Positions 17,514 to 25,991 of a DNA stretch of 64,000 nt are shown here, piece after piece. The stretch's first letter is position 1, and each line of letters opens with the position of its first letter. Under the pieces are notes generated by a model. The model was not told the origin of the DNA. It did no database searches and saw nothing but the letters and a program-made list of their open reading frames with translations. Position numbers and translations under genes: made by a program. Source of the stretch: an uncultured Clostridia bacterium (GTDB taxonomy: Bacteria; Bacillota; Clostridia; Oscillospirales; Ruminococcaceae); contig CANQNG010000004.1 of NCBI GenBank assembly GCA_947625155.1, forward strand, positions 78,438-142,437, written 5' to 3'.

Positions 17514-18452
17514 TCATTCCTCCTCAAAGTTCAGGCGCTCCTCCTCAATGACAAGCGGGCGGTGCATGATGCGCTTGTTGATGCTGAGGATATATTCCCC
17601 GATCAGCCCCAAGAAAACCAGCTGTACTGCGCCCAAAAAGAACATCCCGATGACCACAGGCGCCATGCCGGCATTGAACGTATCCCACATACAGAGTTTC
17701 AGGATAAAATATGCCAGTGCAATGACAAAGCTGATCACCGCAATGAACAGCCCCACGAAAGTCGCCAGCCGCAGTCCGATTTTGGTGTAGGACGTGAAAC
17801 TCAGCATGGCGATGTCATAGAGCGAAAAGAAATTGTTTTTCGACTTGCCTGCCTTGCGCAGCTGCTGTTCGTAGGGGATCTCCTTGCGCTTGAAGCCAAG
17901 CTCTGCCACGATGCCCCGCAGGAAGGGGGTAGGGTCATTGAGGTCACGCAGCACGTTCACGAACGACCGGTCATACAGCCCGAACCCCGTGAAATGCTCG
18001 ATCTGCTCCACATCCGAGAATTTCTTGATGAGCTTGTAATAGCATGTCCGCAGGAAACGGACGAACTTGTTTTCCTTGCTGGTGGTCTTGATGGCACTGA
18101 CGATCTTGTAGCCATTTTCCCACTCCTGAAGGAGCATCGGGATCATTTCCACCGGATCCTGAAAATCCGCACACATCAGTATCACACAGTCGCCTGTGGT
18201 CTGGATCAGCCCGTAGTACGGCGAATTGTTCTGCCCGAAATTCTTGGCATTGAAGATCGCCTTGATCTTCTTGTTTCCCGCACACATCTGCCGCAGGCGG
18301 TCACGGGTACCGTCCTTGGAATCGTTGTCGATGAATACGATCTCATAGTCGTACTGCGGCAGTTTTGCAAATTCTGCGAGGATGGCTTCGCTCAGGGGCT
18401 TGACATTGTCCAGCTCGTTGTAGGTCGGCACTAAGATACTGATCCGTTTCAT
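17514..18452 (-). CDS. GT2 family glycosyltransferase (DPM1/GtrB-like, two C-terminal TM)
   Basis: MKRISILVPTYNELDNVKPLSEAI; NDSKDGTRD; ADFQDPVEMIP; C-terminal TM pair. Confidence 0.88.
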   Translation of the reverse strand: MKRISILVPTYNELDNVKPLSEAILAEFAKLPQYDYEIVFIDNDSKDGTRDRLRQMCAGNKKIKAIFNAKNFGQNNSPYYGLIQTTGDCVILMCADFQDPVEMIPMLLQEWENGYKIVSAIKTTSKENKFVRFLRTCYYKLIKKFSDVEQIEHFTGFGLYDRSFVNVLRDLNDPTPFLRGIVAELGFKRKEIPYEQQLRKAGKSKNNFFSLYDIAMLSFTSYTKIGLRLATFVGLFIAVISFVIALAYFILKLCMWDTFNAGMAPVVIGMFFLGAVQLVFLGLIGEYILSINKRIMHRPLVIEEERLNFEEE

Positions 18453-19366
18453 AGCGGTCTTTCCTGCCCTTTCTGCGCTCTCTTGAAAGCGATCACGCTG
18501 CTGATGCCCTCTGCAAAGCCGACCTGCGGACAGTAGTCCGCAGCCTGTACGGTCTTTGTGATATCCGCCTGTATGCCCAGCGGAACAGTATCGCCGTCCG
18601 GTGCAAAGGCACAGACAGCGCCCTCGCCGTACACATCCCGCATGATCTCGATATAGCTGCGCAGCGGCATAGATCCCTTTCCGGCAATGCAATAGATACC
18701 AGTGGGGGCATGGCGCTCTGTCAATCGGTAAAACAATGTTCCGGCATCGCTCTCAAAGAGGTAGTTCCACATCTGCCGCCCGGCAGAAAACTGTGCGGTC
18801 TCCCCTTTGAGGAACTGGTCAATGGCATAGTCCAGCATCGTTCCTGCATTGTCCATCGTGCCGTATACGCTGAAGATCCTCGTCCAGATATGGGAAAGCC
18901 CGTTCTTTTCGCAGCACCGTTTACTGAGCATCCCGGCAGCTAGTTTTGCCATGCCGTAGGCAGTCTCGGGGCGGGGGACCGTATCAGGACCGCTCACGCC
19001 CTCGACTCTGCCGTATTCCGCCTGTGAGCCGGCGAACACGAACTGCCTGCATCCCAGCCGCACCGCCAGTTCTGCCGCCTTAAGGGTGCTGCGGATGTTG
19101 CGTTCCTGCATCATAGGGTCATCCCGTTCCGCACGCATCGTCCCCTCCCATGCAAAGTGATACAAGGCATCGAAGCCGCTGCCGCTGACTGTGTCCAGCT
19201 CGTCCAGACCGGCATAGGCGATCTCCACCAGAGGCGATACCGGCAGCCGTTCCAAGCGCTTTGTGCCCCTGCGCACGACCGCAAGCACCTGTGTGCCGTT
19301 TGTGATACATTCCCGGATCAGTGCGCAGCCGATCATGCTCGTTGCGCCGGTCACTGCAATTTTCAT
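18449..19366 (-). CDS. NAD-dependent epimerase/dehydratase (extended SDR)
   Basis: MKIAVTGATSMIGCALIREC; YGMAKLAAG; RIFSVYG. Confidence 0.85.
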   Translation of the reverse strand: MKIAVTGATSMIGCALIRECITNGTQVLAVVRRGTKRLERLPVSPLVEIAYAGLDELDTVSGSGFDALYHFAWEGTMRAERDDPMMQERNIRSTLKAAELAVRLGCRQFVFAGSQAEYGRVEGVSGPDTVPRPETAYGMAKLAAGMLSKRCCEKNGLSHIWTRIFSVYGTMDNAGTMLDYAIDQFLKGETAQFSAGRQMWNYLFESDAGTLFYRLTERHAPTGIYCIAGKGSMPLRSYIEIMRDVYGEGAVCAFAPDGDTVPLGIQADITKTVQAADYCPQVGFAEGISSVIAFKRAQKGQERPL

Positions 19367-19378
19367 GAACGATCCCCC

Positions 19379-20320
19379 TTAACCAAGTAGTTCCAGCATT
19401 GCCGCTGTCAGCCCGGCATCGTCATAGCCGAATTTATGATACAGATACGGTGCATGTGCCATCGTCTCAAATACATCCGGTACGCCCAGTATCCGGAACT
19501 GTGTCTGCACGCCCGCTTCTGCCAGTACTGCCGCTGCCGCATAGCCAAGTCCGCCGATGCGGACATGATCCTGCGCCGCAATGACATGCCCCGTCTCTGC
19601 CGCACGGAGGACGGCTTCCCGGTCAAGGGGCTTGAAGGTGTGCATGTCTACGACCCGGATCTGCTTTCCCGTCTGTTCTGCGACCGCTTCCGCTGCCATG
19701 AGCGCATATTTCACGGTGATGCCCGCACACAGGAACGCACCGTCCTGTCCCTCACGCACGGTATCTGCCTTTCCGGTCTGGAACTGGTAGTCCTCCCCGT
19801 AAACACGCACCACCGGTTCTACGCTGCACCGGAGATAGACCGGACCTTCGCAGGAGCGGGAAACATCCAGCATCTGTTCTGCCTGTCGGGGATCACAGGG
19901 TTCGAGGACGGTCATGCCCGGCATCGCACCCATGATGGCACAGTCCTCGATCCCCCAGTGCGTTGCCCCCGAAATACCGCCGGAAAGCCCGGCATAGGGC
20001 GCAATGAACCGCACCGGCAGCCCGGCATAGGCAACATCTGTCCGGCACTGTTCACAGGCACGCATCGTGATGAACGGCACCATCGAAAAAACATACGGCA
20101 CAAAGCCCTCATGCGCCAGCCCTGCCGCAAAGCTGACCATATTCTGCTCCGCAATGCCCACGTTGAAAGAGCGCTCCGGGAACGCCTCCGCAAATCCCCG
20201 GCAGCGGCACGTACCCATCAGGTCGGCATTGACCATGACGACCCGTTCGTCCGCCCTGCCGAGCGCTGTCATATGTTCCCCGATGACATCCCGCAGAAAG
20301 ACCTTTTCTGTAAAGTCCAT
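19379..20320 (-). CDS. transketolase-like C-terminal subunit
   Basis: FAEAFPERSFNVGIAEQNMVSFAAGLAHEGFVPYVFSMVPFITMR. Confidence 0.88.
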   Translation of the reverse strand: MDFTEKVFLRDVIGEHMTALGRADERVVMVNADLMGTCRCRGFAEAFPERSFNVGIAEQNMVSFAAGLAHEGFVPYVFSMVPFITMRACEQCRTDVAYAGLPVRFIAPYAGLSGGISGATHWGIEDCAIMGAMPGMTVLEPCDPRQAEQMLDVSRSCEGPVYLRCSVEPVVRVYGEDYQFQTGKADTVREGQDGAFLCAGITVKYALMAAEAVAEQTGKQIRVVDMHTFKPLDREAVLRAAETGHVIAAQDHVRIGGLGYAAAAVLAEAGVQTQFRILGVPDVFETMAHAPYLYHKFGYDDAGLTAAMLELLG

Positions 20321-20324
20321 GCTG

Positions 20325-21155
20325 TCAGCCCCTTTCGTCCAGTGTACGCAGCGCTTCTTCATACTGCTCACGGGTGATCCTTCCGGCGTGCCAGCGGGGC
20401 TGATCTTCCATAAAGGGAACGCCCTTCCCCTTGACGGTATGGCAGACAAAAACGGTCGGCGTTTCGGAAGAGGCAGGCGGCAGACTGTCGAACTGCCGCT
20501 TGATCTCCGCAATGTCATGCCCGTCAAATTCACACACCCGCCAGCCGAAGCTGCGGTATTTTTCCGCTACGCTGTCCAGTCCCGTCAGCTCGTAGATACT
20601 GCCGTCCGCCTCCAGACCGTTCAGGTCGATGATGGCGACAAGATTGCCGAGTTTCAGGTGGGCAGCATTCATGGCAGCCTCCCAGACAGAGCCTTCGGAC
20701 TGCTCACCGTCGCCCATGACGACATAGACACGGCTGGTATCGTTATGCTTCAGGCGCAGACCTGCCGCCATGCCGCAGGCGACCGGGAAACCATGTCCCA
20801 GACTGCCCGTGGAGACCTCCACAAAGGGATTGACCAGCCGGCAGGAGTGCATGGAGAACCGCCCGCCGTCCGTGGCATATTCCCGGAGGACATCCTCCCT
20901 GTCAAAGCAGCCGATCGCTGCCTGATTGAAGCTGGTCACGGCGGAGGCATGTCCCTTGGAAAGGACGAATCTGTCCCGATCCTCCGCATGGATGTCCTGG
21001 GGATCGTAGTGCATCTGGTACTGCCAGAGCACTGTCATCACATCGGTCACGGACAGATCGCCCCCGATGTGGATGGTTTGCAGGGAGCAAAGCTCCAGCA
21101 GGTCTTTCCGTATGGCAAGGGCTGCCTGCCGCAGTCCTTCTACTGTTGTGATCAT
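20325..21155 (-). CDS. transketolase-like N-terminal (ThDP-binding) subunit
   Basis: SKGHASAV; STGSLGHGFPVACGMA; VMGDGEQSEGSVWEAAMNAAHLKLGNLVAIIDLN ThDP motif. Confidence 0.9.
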   Translation of the reverse strand: MITTVEGLRQAALAIRKDLLELCSLQTIHIGGDLSVTDVMTVLWQYQMHYDPQDIHAEDRDRFVLSKGHASAVTSFNQAAIGCFDREDVLREYATDGGRFSMHSCRLVNPFVEVSTGSLGHGFPVACGMAAGLRLKHNDTSRVYVVMGDGEQSEGSVWEAAMNAAHLKLGNLVAIIDLNGLEADGSIYELTGLDSVAEKYRSFGWRVCEFDGHDIAEIKRQFDSLPPASSETPTVFVCHTVKGKGVPFMEDQPRWHAGRITREQYEEALRTLDERG

Positions 21156-21165
21156 CGGCTTCTCC

Positions 21166-22509
21166 TCATCTGCTGACGGCTTCGATGATGATCTTTGCCA
21201 TATAGTCGATCATCTCGTCCGTCATGCCGGGATAGACACCCACCCAAAATGTCTGGTTCATGATGAATTCTGTCACTTCCAGACTGCCGGCTACCCGGTA
21301 GGCATCCGTTCCCCGCAGTTCATCAAAGCAGGGGTGCTTGATCATGTTGCCGGAGAAAAGCAGTCTCGTCTGGATATTGTGTTCTTCCACATAGCGTGTC
21401 ACATCGTTGCGGGCAATGCCGCTTTCCGGCTTCACGGAGATGAGGAAGCCGAACCACGAAGGCTCGCTGTTTTCCGCAGGTTCGGGCAGGATCAGCTTGT
21501 CTGCCACGGGGAGCAGGGCATGGCGCAGTCTCTCCCAGTTGTGGCGGCGGCGTTCGATGAAAGACGGGAATTTTTTGAGCTGCTCACAGCCGACAGCAGC
21601 CTGCATGTCGGTCACTTTCAGGTTATAGCCCAGATGACTGTAGACGTACTTGTGGTCATACCCCTGCGGCAGCTCCCCGAACTGCCCGTCAAAGCGGTGT
21701 CCGCAGAGATCGTCACGTCCGGAGGGGCACACGCAGTCCCGTCCCCAGTCCCGGTAGGAGAGGATCAGCCGATGCAGCAGCGGATCGTCCGTATAGACAC
21801 AGCCGCCCTCGCCCATGGTCATATGGTGCGGCGGATAGAAACTGCTCGTGCCGATGTCGCCCCATGTGCCGGTGAATTTTGTTTCGCCGTCAATGGTGTA
21901 CTTAGAACCGAGGGCATCGCAGTTGTCCTCTACCAGCCACAGATCATGTTTCTGACAGAAAGCTCTCACAGCGGCAATGTCGAACGGATCGCCGAGGGTG
22001 TGGGCGATCATGACTGCCTTCGTCTTTTCGGAGAGGGCAGCTTCCAGCTGTGTCACGTCGATATTATACTGCGGCACGGTCACATCCACGAATACCGGGA
22101 CTGCACCATATTGCAGGATCGGTGCAATGGTGGTCGGGAAACCGCAGGCAACGGTGATGACCTCATCGCCCCGCTTTACCCGGCGTTCGCCCAGCTCCGG
22201 GGCTGTCAGCACCATGAAGGCGATCAGGTTGGCAGAAGAACCGCTGTTCACCAGATGCGCATACTTCACGCCGATCCACTGTGCGAACTCCTTTTCAAAG
22301 CGGTCAGAAAATCTGCCCGTCGTCAGCCAAAAATCGAGTGTAGCATCCGTCAGGCTCTGCATTTCCTTTTCATCGAACACACGGGCAGCATAGTTGATCC
22401 TGTCCCCCTCTGCAAAGGGCTTTTTCTTTTCCACGAAATCATGATAATATTCTGCGACAAGGGCTTTGATCTGTTCCCTTGCCTCTGCTTCACTGTTCCA
22501 CTCTGCCAT
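21166..22509 (-). CDS. rfbH: CDP-4-dehydro-6-deoxyglucose-3-dehydratase-type PLP enzyme (RfbH/DdhC)
   Basis: HLVNSGSSANLIAF; TVACGFPTTIAPILQYGAVPVFVD; LVEDNCDALGSKY; STSFYPPHHMTMGEGGCVYT (His in place of the usual PLP Lys). Confidence 0.9.
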   Translation of the reverse strand: MAEWNSEAEAREQIKALVAEYYHDFVEKKKPFAEGDRINYAARVFDEKEMQSLTDATLDFWLTTGRFSDRFEKEFAQWIGVKYAHLVNSGSSANLIAFMVLTAPELGERRVKRGDEVITVACGFPTTIAPILQYGAVPVFVDVTVPQYNIDVTQLEAALSEKTKAVMIAHTLGDPFDIAAVRAFCQKHDLWLVEDNCDALGSKYTIDGETKFTGTWGDIGTSSFYPPHHMTMGEGGCVYTDDPLLHRLILSYRDWGRDCVCPSGRDDLCGHRFDGQFGELPQGYDHKYVYSHLGYNLKVTDMQAAVGCEQLKKFPSFIERRRHNWERLRHALLPVADKLILPEPAENSEPSWFGFLISVKPESGIARNDVTRYVEEHNIQTRLLFSGNMIKHPCFDELRGTDAYRVAGSLEVTEFIMNQTFWVGVYPGMTDEMIDYMAKIIIEAVSR

Positions 22510-22533
22510 GGTGATCTCCTCCCATTCTTCTTG

Positions 22534-23316
22534 TTAGTCTGCCCATTTTTTCCATGGGGCATTTCCGGTCTGCAATAATTTTTCGAGGGTGTCCATTTCC
22601 CGCTTGTTGTCCATGCACTGCCAGAAGCCCCTGTGCGGATAGGACATCAGTTCCCCCTCTGCCGCAAGGCGTTCCAGCGGTTCCCGCTCAAACACGGTCT
22701 CATCCCCGGCAATGTAGCCGAACACCTGCGGTTCGAGTACCATATAGCCTGCATTGATGGGCGCACTGTCCGAGAGATTCTTTTCCCGGAACGACTTGAC
22801 GGCATTGTCGCCGCCGATGTCCAGCACCCCTTTCTGCTGTTCCTGCCGGACGGCGGTCAGCGTGGCGATCTTGCCGTGCGACCGGTGGAAGGTGAGCAGC
22901 TTCTCGATATCCACATCACAGACGGCATCGCCGTAGGTCATCATGAATGTTTCGTTCCCCACGTATTCTTGGACACGCTTGATGCGTCCGCCTGTCATGG
23001 TGTGCAGTCCGGTATCCACGACCGTGACTTTCCACGGTTCAATGTGCTGTTTGTGGATGATCATATCATTTCTGCCGGCTGTATAGTCAAAGGTCACATC
23101 ACAATTGTGGAGAAAATAGTCTGCGAACCATTCCTTGATGATATGCTGCTTATAGCCTGCACAAATGACGAACTCACATATACCATAATGGGCATATTCT
23201 TTCATGATATGCCACAGGATCGGCTTTCCGCCGATCTCTATCATCGGTTTCGGGCGGAACTGGGATTCCTCAGAGATCCGTGTGCCAAGCCCGCCTGCCA
23301 ACAATACGACCTTCAT
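22534..23316 (-). CDS. rfbF: glucose-1-phosphate cytidylyltransferase
   Basis: MKVVLLAGGLGTRISEESQFRPKPMIEIGGKPILWHIMK. Confidence 0.95.
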   Translation of the reverse strand: MKVVLLAGGLGTRISEESQFRPKPMIEIGGKPILWHIMKEYAHYGICEFVICAGYKQHIIKEWFADYFLHNCDVTFDYTAGRNDMIIHKQHIEPWKVTVVDTGLHTMTGGRIKRVQEYVGNETFMMTYGDAVCDVDIEKLLTFHRSHGKIATLTAVRQEQQKGVLDIGGDNAVKSFREKNLSDSAPINAGYMVLEPQVFGYIAGDETVFEREPLERLAAEGELMSYPHRGFWQCMDNKREMDTLEKLLQTGNAPWKKWAD

Positions 23317-23371
23317 TTCTCTTTTTCATCTCCCTGCTTTGGCGAAATATTGCCATTTACCTCACCTTACC

Positions 23372-23400
23372 ATTTTACAATGATCCTGCGGTATTGTCAA
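23372..23400 (-). promoter_or_regulatory. sigma-A-type promoter for rfbF operon
   Basis: Minus strand TTGACA-17 nt-TAAAAT. Confidence 0.7.
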
Positions 23401-23513
23401 GACACGGGCGGAGAATTTGACAACATTGACAAAACCATGGCACACATCGTACCTTCTGTTGTCCATTCCTACCGCTTTAAGGCAACGGCGCACGGTCTTT
23501 GTATGGCGCTGTC

Positions 23514-23879
23514 TTAAGTTTTACTGATCGCATACACCGCAAGCATCACGACCCCTACAAACAGCGGCAGCATCACGAACCGGAACAGGTTGTCCAGCAT
23601 ATCTGCTTTCCGCATCCGGCGGCGCTGCAATTCGGCATCCCATGCGATGACTTCTTCCCGGCGGCGGGTGCGTTCTGCTTCGAGCTGTTCTATTTTTTCC
23701 ATGCACTGTGCAATGCGTTCCCGGGCATCCGCATACTGTTCGATACGCCGGAAATGCATGACTGCCGCTTCCAGTGCTTCGACCGTTCCCGTTTCCTGCA
23801 AGCTGACAGCGTGATCATAGACAGGCAGCTCCAGCGGTGTTTCTGCTGTCTGTGCGGTATCTAGTCTGTTCTCTGGCAT
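23514..23879 (-). CDS. hypothetical protein with coiled-coil/repeat region and C-terminal TM helix
   Basis: HFRRIEQYADARERIAQCMEKIEQLEAERTRRREE...FRFVMLPLFVGVVMLAVYAIS. Confidence 0.7.
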   Translation of the reverse strand: MPENRLDTAQTAETPLELPVYDHAVSLQETGTVEALEAAVMHFRRIEQYADARERIAQCMEKIEQLEAERTRRREEVIAWDAELQRRRMRKADMLDNLFRFVMLPLFVGVVMLAVYAISKT

Positions 23880-24029
23880 ACCATTCCCTCCCGGCTTTTC
23901 GTATCGGTTTTATTATAACATATTTTTCCTGAATTGTAAAGGCTGATTTTTTTGCAGCCTTACTGCTTTTTCGCCTAAAGGCGAAAAGGATAGTTCGGAA
24001 AAGAGGAAAGAAGGGGGCACTTTTTTGCC

Positions 24030-24345
24030 AAAAGGCAGCGTGACGCTGCACCCGTGGTGTCGCCCAATGCGCCTGACGGCGCAAAGGGCGACTGCTTTCA
24101 GGGAAGATAAAAGTATCATCCGGGCAAGCCGACCTTTGTGCCGTAGGCACATTGGGAGGCAAATCGGTGCAGCGCCTCGCTGCCTGAAAAGGGCGAAGTA
24201 TAGAAGTGTTTCGCCGCCTGCGGGCGGCGACCAGAGGGCTCTGCCCTCTGGACTCCTGCCAGCTTTTTGAAAAAAGCTGGACCAAAAACTTTTGTTTCGT
24301 CGCCCAATGCGCCTGACGGCGCAAAGGGCGACCGCTTTCAGGTTA
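24030..24345. repeat. cluster of intergenic palindromic repeats (3 cores + module B)
   Basis: Cores 24063-24087 (+), 24133-24156 (inverted), 24303-24327 (+); module B CCAGAGGGCTCTGCCCTCTGGACTCCTGCCAGCTTTTTGAAAAAAGCTGGACCAAAAACTTTTG at 24231-24296. Confidence 0.85.
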
Positions 24346-24368
24346 GATAAAATAGCAGCCTGCCGCAC

Positions 24369-24397
24369 TTGATTTCTTCTCATAAATGCTGTATAAT
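24369..24397 (+). promoter_or_regulatory. sigma-A-type promoter
   Basis: TTGATT-17 nt-TATAAT. Confidence 0.65.
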
Positions 24398-24446
24398 AGA
24401 AGTAACCACCACACAGCCGGACGGCTGACAGAAAGGGGTATTTCAC

Positions 24447-25664
24447 ATGAACACACAACAGCTTTTAGCAGATGCACAGGCACTTCAGCCCACCTTGGCA
24501 GAACTCCGGCGGACGATCCACCGCCACCCGGAGACCGGATTTGACCTGCCGGTCACGAAGGCGCTCGTCATGCAGCAGCTCACGGAAATGGGCTACACAC
24601 CGCAGGAAATGGGACGCTGCGGCGTAGTCGCTCTTGTAGGCGGGAAGAAGCCGGGCAGGACGATGCTGCTCCGGGCGGATATGGATGCGCTCCCCATGAC
24701 AGAGGAAGCCGATGTTCCCTATTGCAGCGAAATTCCGGGAAAAATGCACGGCTGCGGGCATGATATGCACACCGCCATGCTCCTCGGGGCGGCAAAGCTC
24801 CTGAAAGCCTGTGAAGCGGAGATCACCGGAACGGTCAAGCTCGAATTTCAGCCGGCAGAGGAGATCTTTCAGGGTTCGCCCGATATGATACAGGCAGGAC
24901 TGCTCGATGACCCGAAAGTCGATGCCGCTATGATGCTCCACGTCACAGCCGGGATGCCCATGCCTTCGGGTATGTTCCTCGTGGCAGGCGGCGGCATTTC
25001 TTCCACATCCTGCGAACAGTATCACATCACCGTCCGGGGCAGGGGCGGACACGGTTCGACACCGCATGAATCCATCGACCCGATCACGGCGGCGGCGCAT
25101 ATGCACATCGCTTTGCAGGAGATCAACAGCCGGGAACTGGAGGGCAACCAGTTCGGGGTGTTTACGACCGGACGGTTTGAAGCGGGCAAGGCTTCCAACG
25201 TCATTCCCGACACTGCCGAAATGTGGGGCACGATCCGCACGACCGACCCCGAAAATACAGTCGGCGCACTCATCCGCACACGCATGGAACAGATCTGCAA
25301 GGGCATTGCGGCTGCGTTCCGGTGTGAAGCGGAGGTGGAATTCTTTGATTTCTGCCCGTGCATGATGATCGACGGGGCGCTTGCGGCTTCGGCAATGGCT
25401 TCCATGCGCAAGCTGTTCGGGGATGCAGCGATCGACCTTTCGGTCGTTTCCGGCGGCAAGGCAGGCGGCGGCAGTGAAGATTTCGCCTTTGTCAGCCATC
25501 ACGTGCCGACGGTCAGCATGTTCCTCACGGCAGGCAGCCGACAGGACGGCTACGAATTCGGGCAGCATCATCCGCAGGTGCGGTTCGATGATTCTGTCCT
25601 GTGGCGGGGCAGTGCGGCTTTTGTACATACGGCGATGAGCTGGCTTGATGAAACGAATGGATAA
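24447..25664 (+). CDS. M20 family metallopeptidase/amidohydrolase
   Basis: LRRTIHRHPETGFD; LRADMDALPMTEE; MHGCGHDMHTAMLLGAAK; GRGGHGSTPHESIDP. Confidence 0.92.
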   Translation: MNTQQLLADAQALQPTLAELRRTIHRHPETGFDLPVTKALVMQQLTEMGYTPQEMGRCGVVALVGGKKPGRTMLLRADMDALPMTEEADVPYCSEIPGKMHGCGHDMHTAMLLGAAKLLKACEAEITGTVKLEFQPAEEIFQGSPDMIQAGLLDDPKVDAAMMLHVTAGMPMPSGMFLVAGGGISSTSCEQYHITVRGRGGHGSTPHESIDPITAAAHMHIALQEINSRELEGNQFGVFTTGRFEAGKASNVIPDTAEMWGTIRTTDPENTVGALIRTRMEQICKGIAAAFRCEAEVEFFDFCPCMMIDGALAASAMASMRKLFGDAAIDLSVVSGGKAGGGSEDFAFVSHHVPTVSMFLTAGSRQDGYEFGQHHPQVRFDDSVLWRGSAAFVHTAMSWLDETNG

Positions 25665-25685
25665 ACTTACTTGATCTTACCTAAG

Positions 25686-25865
25686 AGCAGTCGCCCTTTG
25701 CGCCGGCAGGCGCATTGGGCGACACAACGGAGGCGGCAGCTTGCCGTCGGTGACCAGAGGGCGCTGCCCTCTGGACTCCTGCCAGCTTTTTGAAAAAAGC
25801 TGGAGCAAAAACTTTTGTTTTTCCTCCCAATGCCGCCTTACGGCGGCAAAGGTCGGAATGCTTTC
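25686..25865. repeat. intergenic palindromic repeat cluster (2 inverted cores bracketing module B)
   Basis: Core 25695-25719 (inverted), module B 25754-25819, core 25826-25852 (+). Confidence 0.85.
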
Positions 25866-25991
25866 AAAAGATCCCTGCTTATCCACTCCCTCATTAAAAA
25901 AACACTTGCAAGATCATTTTATTTATGGTATACTATATTTAACAGGTAATGTTTACAGATCCCTGCAAATGCAACAAAGGAGATGGTTAGG

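Noticed and set aside
21067-22578. 503-aa plus-strand ORF antisense to rfbH
   Set aside because: Overlaps a clearly recognised PLP enzyme on the other strand; no motif
24128-24160. Kink-turn motif in the repeat core
   Set aside because: Tandem G-A oppositions are present but the required 3-nt bulge next to them is missing
23913-24458. 181-aa and related ORFs inside the repeat cluster
   Set aside because: Translations of palindromic intergenic repeats (e.g. LKAVALCAVRRIGR recurs); not protein genes
24030-25865. CRISPR array
   Set aside because: Repeats are few, unevenly spaced, in both orientations and of composite structure; no cas genes seen
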